A stretch of 64,000 nt of DNA from Vicia villosa (Eukaryota; Streptophyta; Magnoliopsida; Fabales; Fabaceae), in assembly GCF_029867415.1 (NCBI RefSeq), contig NC_081186.1, positions 105,188,753 to 105,252,752 of the forward strand. The letters are read 5' to 3'. Positions 11,161 to 20,549 of this stretch are shown one piece after another. Made by a program: the position numbers and the translations under genes. The stretch's first letter is position 1, and each line of letters begins with the position of its first letter. Under the pieces are notes generated by a model. That model was not told the DNA's origin. It searched no databases and saw only the letters and a program-made list of their open reading frames with translations.

Positions 11161-12073
11161 ATATACAATAATAAAGTCGTGGGTTGTGTCTTTACATGCT
11201 ATCCAAGAGGTAGGAAAGGTTATACGATATTTCTTAGTACGGACGTCCGTTTAGTGAAATAAGATACGACACTACAACAAATAACATTTTTTATGACGAA
11301 ATTTTCACCTCAGTCAGAAAAAAACGAGATAATATGCAAAGACGCACCATATTTATTTATTTTTATAAAAATAAAAACATCATATTCCCTCGGTTTTCAA
11401 TAAAATCAAGGAAACAACAAGTCAGGACACGTTTCGAATCCCAACTATTCTAGTTTATGTTTTTATTTGTTTATAAGTTAATAGTAAATGATCTAACTCT
11501 TTGATTTACTTAAAAACTGAGGAATAACATAATCAAATTTTACTATAAAGCATCGGTCAAACATATTTTATTTTAATCATATCTTATATATGTTGGCGTC
11601 CCAACCTAGTACGCATCATTCTTTGGGATGAATTACAAGACAGAAAAAAAAAACTTCAATGTTCTTCTATCTTTAAACAAAACATTTATTCTATCATTAA
11701 TCTATCTCGTATAATAGTGTTAAAGTTGTATTTTTAAAACAACTCTTTGTTAAAGATCTCACAACTCAATTACCATAGGCGCGAGACAAATGGACTTGCA
11801 GTAATGGACATTACGATCACAATTACCCAAGATGTTGGACCTTCTATTTTTTATATTTTGCATGAAAAAATGGACATTACGTCCATAAAGAAATTAACGG
11901 AGTAGATACAAAATTGTGTTGCAGGCGCACGTACAATGACCTACTAATCTGGCTACTAAACCAATGATAGAGAGCCTTGAGATCACCGATACTAGTTTTA
12001 AATTAAACAAGTAATTAATCAAAATTGCGCGCCACCAGTTTCTGTAAACAATTTTGAACTGTAACTAACATCC
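11161..12073. other. Upstream region of TNL-2, no gene seen
   Basis: AT-rich intergenic DNA ending at the TNL-2 start codon. No convincing coding frame or MITE was identified. The promoter of TNL-2 should lie here, but I could not fix a TATA box or start site. Confidence 0.5.
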
Positions 12074-15000
12074 ATGTTTCCTTCAACATCCGTACCCCAA
12101 TGGATCTACGAGGTGTTCATCAATTTCCGAGGAAAAGACACTCGTAGCTATTTCGTTTCTCATCTCTATGCTGCACTCTCAAATGCTGGAATTAACACTT
12201 TTCTTGACGATCAGAATCTTGAAAAAGGAAAGGAACTTGGACCAGAATTATTTCGAGCAATTCGAGGCTCTCAGATATTCATCGTTGTGTTCTCAGAAGA
12301 CTACGTTCACTCAAGTTGGTGTCTTGATGAACTCGAACAAATCATGAAATTCCGCAGAGATAGGGATCGACTTATTATGCCTGTATTTTACGGTGGTATT
12401 ACCCCTTCGTATATACGTGGCTATGCTATGGATACTTTTGGAGAAGCTGTCAATACAAGTAGCAGAACAAATAATTTGGAAAATCCACGAAAGAAAGCAC
12501 CCATCGGTGCTTCAAATTTGAGTGGTGCGAAGGAAAATCCACGAAAGAAAGAACCCGTTGGTGCTTCAAATTTGAGTAGTGTGAAGGAAAATCCACGAAA
12601 GGAAGCACTCATTGATGCTTCGAATTTGTCTGGTTGGGATATGAGTAATTACTGGTAAATGTCTTCTTTTTCTCTTCTTTTTTATAACTTGATTTCAATT
12701 AGGTCACTTGGAAGTATACATACAGAGTGTTTGAACTTGATTAAGGGTGCGTTAGTATACTTGATTGGAAATTATTGAGAAATGTGGTTGGCCTAACTCA
12801 ACCCTACAAAACCGATTTGTAGGGTGAGAATTTCCCCACTTATAAGAACATGTTTAGTCTATATATTGTACACTGTGAGACTCTTAACACCTTATCACGC
12901 CTAGTACTTGACATCTGGAACGTGAAAATAAATGGTGGGTGACCCAATAGTGGAAACCTAATAATAGGTGGTCCACAAAATCTTAAACGAGTCTTTTGAT
13001 ACCATGTTAAAAAATGTGGTTGTGCCTAACTTAACCTTACAAAACCGGATAGTAGTGTGATAATTGCCCCCACTTATGAGGACATGTTCAAACCATATAT
13101 TGTCCGATGTAAGACTCTTAACAATTAAGTCAAATGACACTTCATCATTAGCCGCACTATGTTTTAAGCTTCTAATCTATCATTATTTATGATCTTTGTC
13201 TTTTGAAAAATATTTATATTTGCAGTAATGAAAGCAGTGTTGTGAAGGAAATTGTTGAGCATGTTTTGAAAAAGCTAGACAAAATTTTTTTACCTATCCC
13301 AGATTTTCCAGTTGGACTAGAATCCCGTGCGGAACAGTTGATTTGGTTTTTAAGACAGAATACAAGAGGAGTACGTTTAGTAGGGATTTGGGGAATGGGG
13401 GGCATTGGCAAAAGCACCATTGCCAAAGTCATCTACAATAATCTTTGCTATGAATTTGAAGATCGAAGCTTCCTTGCTAATATTAGAGAACTTTGGGAAA
13501 AAGATAAGGGCCAAAAGGATTTACAAGAACAACTTCTTTCAAATATCCTAACAAGAAAGATAAAGGTGCCTAATGTTGAGATGGGAAAAGCTATTATCAA
13601 TGAACGACTTCGCGCGAAACGGGCACTTGTTGTACTTGATGATGTGAGTACTATGAAGCAACTAAATGCACTATGTGGAAATCGAAATGAGATTGGTCCA
13701 GGAAGTATAATAATTATCACAACAAGAGATGTGCATCTACTTGACATCCTTGGAGTTGACTTTATTTATGAAGTGGAGGAATTGAATGCACGCGAGTCCC
13801 TTGAGCTTTTCAGTTGGCATGCGTTTAGGGAGGTGTGTCCAACTGAAGGTTTCCTTAGCCTCTCAGGAGATGTAGTTTCCTATTGTGGTGGACTGCCACT
13901 AGCTCTTGAAGTCCTTGGATCATACTTGTGCAAGAGGAGAAAACAAGACTGGCGGAGTGTATTATCAAAGCTAGAAAAGATACCCAATGATCAAATACAT
14001 GAGAAACTAAAAATAAGCTTCGATGGTTTAGAGGATCGTATGGAAAAAGATATATTTCTTGATGTGTGTTGTTTCTTTATCGGTAAAGACAAAGCTTATG
14101 TTACAGAGATACTAAATGGTTGTGGACTTCATGCTGATATTGGAATAACCGTGCTGATAGAAAGAAGCCTCATAAAAGTTGAAAAGAATAATAAGCTTGG
14201 AATGCATGCTTTGCTACGAGACATGGGAAGAGAAATTGTGCGTGAAAGTTCACCTGAAGATCCTGGTGAACGTAGTCGATTGTGGTATCATGAAGATGTA
14301 GTTAATGTATTAACTGACCATACGGTAAGAATTTCTTAACACTGCATTTTGATTTTATTTTATCATCTTTGACAATCTTTAAAGATATAAAAGCTATGTT
14401 TGTTTTTGAAATGTTTCTTATTTTTCCCATCAATTGTAGAAAAATAGTGGGATTCATTATGTCACTAGTGTTTGTCATTGTTAAAGATGCAGTATTAAAA
14501 AAACAACTTAGGCTTAGGCGTTCCTATCTATTTCTTTGAACATTAGGTTTTTTTGTCCATGTTAAAAATCTAATACAAATTTCTGTTCATGTGTCATCAT
14601 GTAACGACTCAAGTTGTAGTTGTTGCTTTTTGGTTACCAAACAACAAATTAAGGTTTCCTTTTTAATTTATTTTTCTATGGTCTTTCTTTGTGTTGCAGG
14701 GAACAAAAGCCATTGAAGGATTGGTTATGAAGTTGCAAGGGACCAGGAGTGTTTGCTTTGATACTATTGCTTTTGAGAAAATGAAGAGATTGAGATTGTT
14801 GCAACTTGATCATGTACAACTCATAGGAGATTATGAGTGTTTTCCGAAGCACCTAAAGTGGATTTCTTGGCACAGATTTCCTTTAAAATTCATGCCAGAA
14901 AACTTTTATCAGAAAAATCTAGTGGCGATGGACTTAAAACACAGTAAGCTTACACAAGTTTGGAAGAATCCTCAGGTACATGTCACCGGAGATTTTCCTT

Positions 15001-16968
15001 TTAAAATCAATGGTTAATGGATATTGTTATTTTTGCCACTGTCATTTTGCATCTTATCCTCTAATTTTTATTTAAAAAAAAAATGTTTTCTTGTAGTTGA
15101 TGGAGGGACTGAAGATCCTAAATCTCAGTCATTCGAAGTACTTAAAAAGTACCCCTGACTTTTCAAATTTACCGAACCTTGAAAAGCTCATTATGAAGGA
15201 TTGTCAAAGTTTGTCCAAGGTGCACTCGTCTATTGGAGATCTTAAGAATCTTCTTCTGATAAATTTGAAGGACTGTACAAGCCTAAGCAATCTCCCTAGA
15301 GAGATTTATCGATTGACATCAGTGAAAACTCTCATCCTTTCCGGTTGTTCAAAGATTGACAAGTTGGAAGAAGACATGGGGCAGATGGAATCCTTGACAA
15401 CACTGATTGCGAAAGATACATCTGTAAAAGAAGTTCCCATTTCAATACTAAGATTAAAAAGTATTGGATATATATCCCTATGTGGATATGAAGGATTATC
15501 GCACGATGTGTTTCCATGTCTCATTAGGTCATGGATGTCACCAACAATGAATTCCTTATCACACATTCCTCCTTTTGGTGGTATGTCAATGTCTCTTGTT
15601 TCCCTGAACATAGAGACTAATAATTTGGATTCGGTCTATCAATCAGAGTTACTTAGCAGCTGTGCAAAACTAAGAAGTGTTTCGGTACAATGTGACTCGA
15701 AGATTCAACTCAAACAAGAATTCAGAAGTCTTCTCGTTGAGCTATATGATGCAGGTCTTACTGAACCGGGAACATCACATGCATCAAACATTTCGGAGCT
15801 TTCCTTGCGATCTCTTTTGATTCGAATTGGAAGTTGCCACATCGTCATCGATACTCTTGAAAAGAGCTTATCACAGGTTCCTTCTTTATCCTCCCACCTT
15901 TACTGATCCATTATAGTGTTTTCTTCTTCTTTTTCTACATATCATTGCTGTTTAACTTTAACTTCTATATCTACTTATTACAAGTTTTTAGCTTATTCAT
16001 ACACATAAAACATTCTTAACTTTAGAAGGATAGTTGAATAACTATTAAAATTATACACGGGTTTAGCCCTTTAGATATTGTAGGAGAAAAAGGAACAAAA
16101 TAGTAAAATTATAGCTTTTGTTGATGTGAATGATATAATGAATCTTCTTACAACATACTGCAAACTACTAGCTCAACAATTCTTGTTGAAGTATTTTTAG
16201 TATATAACTACAATCTAACAAAAATCAGGTAACTAGATAATTTTGACACAACAAACAGAAGAAAATTTCCATTTGCATAGCATAATTAGAATTACATATA
16301 TAACTAAGCATATGTTCATGTTACAGAGTTTGGCAACCAATTGTAATGATTCATTCCTTCCGGGTGGCAATTATCCTTCTTGGTTAGCCTATAGAGGTGA
16401 AGGACCTTCAGTACACTTTCAAGTTCCCGAGGATGCTGATTGTGGGATGAACGGAATAACTTTATGTGTTCTTTATTCATCAACACCTGAAAACCTCGCA
16501 ACTGAATGTTTCACTAGTGTCTTGATTATTAATTACACAAAATTCACTATCCATATTTACAAAGGAGACACGGTAATATCGTTTAATGATGAAGATTGGC
16601 AAAGCGTGAAATCAAATTTAGGAGTTGGTGACAATGTGGAGATTTTTGTAGCTATTGGAAAAGGATGGATTGTTAGAAAGACTGCTGTCTATCTAATATA
16701 TAACCTGTCAAATGCTATGGAAACTGAACCATCTAGTGAAGCAGAAATCGAGCCGCTACATAAAGTGGAAGTGCAACCATCACCTAATGTGAAGACAGAG
16801 CCATCATCACCTAATGTGAAGTCAGAGCCATCATCTGAAGAGGAAGTTCAAACACCACCTGATGTGAAAATGGAACCATCGCGTGTGGTAAAACATGAAC
16901 CGTTGCCGAAGAAAAATAGAAATTATTTTACAAAACTTGCAAAAGAGTGGGAGAATGTTTATGCTTGA
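12074..16968 (+). CDS. TNL-2: TIR-NBS-LRR immune receptor, complete
   Basis: Exons: TIR 12074-12654, NB-ARC 13226-14324, 14700-14975, LRR 15097-15876, C-JID exon 16327-16968; predicted 1125 aa. The start is the first ATG, giving MFPSTSVPQWIYEVF. The TIR has VFINFRGKDTR, the SH motif and SSWCLDEL with the glutamate expected for NADase activity, but GGITPSYIR replaces the usual YDVDPS loop. Its tail holds three 18-aa repeats. The NB-ARC has GMGGIGKST, LVVLDDVS and GLPLAL; the MHD site reads MHA. The final exon carries C-JID and a tail with NVKTE, NVKSE, DVKME and VVKHE. A 1-base loss near the end replaces the usual KRVGKCLCLN terminus with KEWENVYA. A second terminal exon follows at 17793. Intron 1 contains a TRIM. 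Apart from the tail shift, the gene looks intact. Confidence 0.93.
12479..12640 (+). repeat. Three in-frame 54-bp repeats in the TIR tail of TNL-2
   Basis: Units 12479-12532, 12533-12586 and 12587-12640 encode ENPRKKAPIGASNLSGAK, ENPRKKEPVGASNLSSVK and ENPRKEALIDASNLSGWD. The last keeps the ancestral end of the TIR exon (ASNLSGWDMSNY), so the other two are added copies. They lie between TIR and NB-ARC and lengthen the linker. Confidence 0.92.
12776..13123 (-). mobile_element. TRIM (terminal-repeat retrotransposon in miniature) in TNL-2 intron 1
   Basis: Two direct terminal repeats, 12776-12889 (114 bp) and 13005-13123 (119 bp), both begin TG and end CTCTTAACA. Just inside the right repeat, on the minus strand, TGGTATCA (13004-12997) matches the initiator-Met tRNA primer-binding site, which sets the orientation. 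The interior is about 115 bp with no coding capacity. The flanks attat (12771-12775) and attaa (13124-13128) fit a 5-bp target duplication with one change. The homologous intron of TNL-1 (25-237) lacks it, so insertion followed the duplication. Confidence 0.82.
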
Positions 16969-17792
16969 ACCAGAATTGAGATCTCAGCAATTTTTTTTTT
17001 TTGTGCAAGCCTATTGTCCTAAATTGTAACTCTCTTGAGATCCCCGCCGCAATTCAATCACATGAATATGGTCGTTTGGTTAAAACTCGGTTGATAAAAT
17101 TGATAACTAATTCTAGTCATTTGTTTGAGTTTTATAAAATGTTTTAGTTAAACATTAAGAATTAAGAATAGAAAGCATATTCTGTTTTCAAGCACCATTG
17201 AGTCAATAGTTATCCCTAGACTAAAGACACAAGAATTCTAAAACTCAAATATTCAAAGATTAAACTTCCATTCAAACAATGAAATCATAAATCATTCACA
17301 TCGTTAAGCAAAGAGATAAGAATACAACTTTTAAATATTAATTCAAATAGATGAATAATATAGAATGATGACCTTTATTTTATAATGGAGTTGTGCATAT
17401 TTATATACAAGAGAGAATCTTTTAGAATAAAAATAAAAAGTTCCCAACTCATGACTTCTTTCCTATCTAAGTAGGAATCCATAATGGTAGGCTCAATGTT
17501 TTTTTACAGTACCATTGCTAATGCTCTGAAGAGAAAATGATTGATTGAAATAAAATGTTGATAAGATCAATGAGAGAACTTGTAGACAAACATGTATCTG
17601 TAACAACTTTTACTGTGATAGCTGACTTGTTGGAAAGCGAAAAGGAACAATATTACCTGGTTTCGTTGGATCAGTTTCCTTGTAAACATTTTTATGTGTA
17701 GTGCACTATTTTGGCTCTATAAATGCCACGAAATTTCCATTTTCTTTGCATAATTAGACTTATATATATAACTAAGGATGTTCATGATACAG
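16969..17792. other. Sequence between the two terminal exons of TNL-2
   Basis: The part at about 17040-17360 matches in inverted orientation the 3' flank of TNL-7 (about 62150-62480), with shared motifs such as gactagaattag and catcattgagtcaatgagt in related forms. So exon 5a plus this flank form one 3'-end module of the TNL-7 type, followed by a second module. No separate gene is seen. Confidence 0.6.
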
Positions 17793-18566
17793 GGATTGGC
17801 AGCCAATTCTAGTGATTCTTTTCTACCTGGAGACAATTATCCTTCTTGGTTAGCCTATACATGCGAAGGACCTTCCATAATTTTTCAAGTGCCAGAGGAT
17901 AATGAATGTTGCATAATGGGAATAACTTTATGTGTTCTTTATTCATCAACACCTGGAAACCAAGCAACCGAATGTCTCACTAGTATCTTGATCATTAATT
18001 ACACAAAATTCACTATTCAGATTTACAAGCGAGACACAATAATGTCGTTTAATGATGATGATTGGCAAGGTGTCATATCAAATTTAGGAGTTGGTGACAA
18101 TGTGAAGATTTTTGTAGCTATTGGGCATGGATTGAATGTTAAGGAGATGGTTGTCTATCTAATATATGGTCAGTCAACTACTGCTATGGAAGTTGAGCCA
18201 ATACTTGAAGTGGAAGTGCAACTATTACGTGATATGAAAACTGAGCCATCACCTGGGGTGGAAGCCCAATCATCACCAAATATAAAAACGGAGTCATCAC
18301 CCATAGTGGAAGAACAACCATCACCTGATGTGAAAACGGAGTCATCACGTAGGGTGGAAGCGCAACCATCACCTGGTGTGAAAACGGAATCATCACCTAG
18401 AGTGGAAGTGCAACCATCACCTGATGTGAAAACAGAGTCATCACCTAGAGTGGAAGCGCAACCATCACCTGATGTGAATACAGAGTCATCACCAAAGCCA
18501 AATGAAAAAATCTTTATAAGACTCACCAAGAGAGTAGGAAAATGTTTATGCTTGAACCCAAATTGA
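17793..18566 (+). CDS. Alternative terminal exon (5b) of TNL-2, C-JID plus long repeat tail
   Basis: After catgatacag, a phase-0 reading frame begins GLAANSSDSFLPGDNYPSW and runs 258 codons to TGA at 18566. The phase fits the TNL-2 exon-4 donor at 15876, so splicing to 5b instead of 5a would give a 1169-aa protein. It holds the C-JID domain, six 16-aa repeats, and the intact KRVGKCLCLNPN end that exon 5a has lost. Sequence and downstream flank resemble exon 5 of TNL-4 more than exon 5a, so it probably came from another paralogue. No LRR exon precedes it directly. Use as an alternative exon is inferred; it could be a stranded remnant. Confidence 0.75.
   Translation, partial: GLAANSSDSFLPGDNYPSWLAYTCEGPSIIFQVPEDNECCIMGITLCVLYSSTPGNQATECLTSILIINYTKFTIQIYKRDTIMSFNDDDWQGVISNLGVGDNVKIFVAIGHGLNVKEMVVYLIYGQSTTAMEVEPILEVEVQLLRDMKTEPSPGVEAQSSPNIKTESSPIVEEQPSPDVKTESSRRVEAQPSPGVKTESSPRVEVQPSPDVKTESSPRVEAQPSPDVNTESSPKPNEKIFIRLTKRVGKCLCLNPN
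18210..18497 (+). repeat. Six 48-bp repeats encoding a V-K-T-E motif tail
   Basis: Each unit encodes 16 residues of the form VEAQPSPDVKTESSPR. Five of the six keep a hydrophobic-K-T-E core (MKTE, IKTE, VKTE); the last has VNTE. The sequence matches the SUMO-acceptor consensus (hydrophobic-K-x-E); use as such is inference. Confidence 0.9.
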
Positions 18567-20549
18567 GATCTCAAGAATATTTTATTGGCATGCCTTTGTC
18601 CTAACATGGTATTCCCCTGTATGTTTTTCGTAATATTATTATGGGAGGCAGGACGGACAATGGTTATGTTTTATATATACACATGAGATCTATGAAGTTC
18701 TGTTTGTTTCAATTAATGTAGCTCTGAAAATTTTGTTGAAAATATAGTAGGATCTTTATATTTATTTAATAGGATTATTGTAGTGTCATATAATGTAAAT
18801 GTAAATGGAGATAATGTTTCATATATTTATTTTGAATAATTGAATTTACTGCCTTCAGTTTTTTTTAAACTGACTCTAGCATGTAGTTAAAACTCATTTT
18901 CACAATAGTATGTCTCTGTTCTCTCATTCAACTAGACCATGTGTGATGCTATAAACACTCCTTATAATTTGACTTTTTTTTGTTAGTGTTTTTATTGTAG
19001 ATGTAAGGATAAATATGGATGAAACACATTTGATAAGATTTAGGGACAAAGTGAAAATTTCCAACGTTGGTGCAGAAGCACTCTAAGATCATAGATAGAG
19101 TTACATACATCCAAATGCATTAATATTGGTCTTGTTAAGATGAACAAAATATCTACAACTTTAATGAGTGAGTCATGTCTGAATCAATCTACAAGATGGT
19201 GTGGTGTCTACTACAAGTTGATAACATGATGCTATACGTGACAGCTTAACCTTCCGGTGATTTTTTGTTTTAATAAAAAGTTCTAAATGTCTAAGTCAAA
19301 TGATTTCAAATGAAGACTCAAAAGAGTGGAAAACTCAAGCATACACACAATCATCAGATGTTATGTGCTGGGGCGCAATTAACAAATTTCCTGGCTGCCA
19401 TAGTTGCTCTGGGGTGCACATGACATGCGTGTGCGCATCTACATCACCCACATTCAAATTTTCAATTTTCATACTTTGGACATGAAAATATGTGTCTTTA
19501 GTCTAGAAATAGTGATTGATATTTGGAAACAATATATACTAACTATTTTAAATGCTCATTCTTAATTTTAGTTGCGTAAGTAATTAGAATTTTAAATAAG
19601 ATTAGAAGTTCTTTTAACTCAAGGAATTATGATTAGAATATGTTAGAAAATTTAATAACAACTCAATAGATAAATTCATAACTAATTCTAGTCATTTGCT
19701 TAAGGTTGAAATCAACTCTACTTCATCCATAACATCCTTATCATCAATTCTATATTTTGCATCTTGATTTAATTTTAATTTTAATTTTAATTTTCATTAT
19801 TGTTATTTTATTTTTGAATTGATAATCAACACAATTTTTTAGTTCGACATCTAATACTTTACTATTTTATTAGTTGTGATGATCCAATATACTTATTGAG
19901 TTCTAATAAATAATGCAGGCAAGAATGTACCTTTAGTTCTAATTCTCTAATAGAAAGGAAGACCGGAAATTAAGTTATTTTAAGCTCTGTAGTACCGACA
20001 TCTCTAAAAAGACGTGTCTGATAGTATCAGTGTCCGAAAACGACATCAACACTAGTTATTACATTTAATTTATTTATTTTTTCAAATTATTATCAATGTC
20101 GATTTTCAATGTCTGTGTCATGTTTCTAGTGTCAATGCTTCATAGATCTTAAGAGTGTAATTCTTAACATGAATACACCCTCTTACTAATAGTCTTAGTT
20201 ATAAAATGTATTATTTAATAACTTGAATTCATCTGACCTAGACTCATTAATTTCCTTGGTCAAAGCAAGCACTGTTCTATAGCAGGGTCTCTTCAAGGCT
20301 ACCAAGTATTGGTAGAGATGATGATGAAGATGACATTTTCCAAAATGAGTGAATACATGGCATGTGATTTAATGTGGATGACATCCAAGACCAAAGGTGA
20401 GAAGAAAATCAGGATCCCGCGATCAATCACATTAATGGCCAAGCAAGCATTGTACATTCTCCCTAGTCTCTCCCTGAAATATATTACAAAACATACAAGA
20501 GAGTTCCATATAGAACAGAGTGCATGTCCAATATATAATTGGTAACATC
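18567..20549. other. Convergent intergenic region between TNL-2 and TNL-3
   Basis: 3' flanks of two converging genes. 18570-18840 resembles the TNL-4 flank (about 26130-26390, inverted); 19910-20549 resembles the TNL-1 flank. A piece near 19985-20155 (with gtgtccgaaaacgacatc) is absent from the TNL-1 flank and looks inserted. No gene is supported; short frames here have no recognisable similarity. Confidence 0.55.

Noticed and set aside
13448..13747. Open frames antisense to the NB-ARC exons (also 460-732, 24150-24422, 29178-29453)
   Set aside because: They mirror the same conserved NB-ARC segment on the opposite strand in each paralogue; conservation is explained by the sense protein.
17778..18566. 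A separate short gene
   Set aside because: The apparent ATG lies in the intron before an acceptor identical in type to those of other TNL terminal exons; it reads better as a terminal exon.
18170..18607. 145-codon antisense frame rich in GDGC/DDSVF repeats
   Set aside because: It is the reverse of the 48-bp repeat tail of TNL-2 exon 5b; similar antisense frames occur over the other TNL tails.
20309..20545. 78-codon frame between TNL-2 and TNL-3
   Set aside because: No recognisable domain, and the region aligns with non-coding 3' flank of TNL-1.
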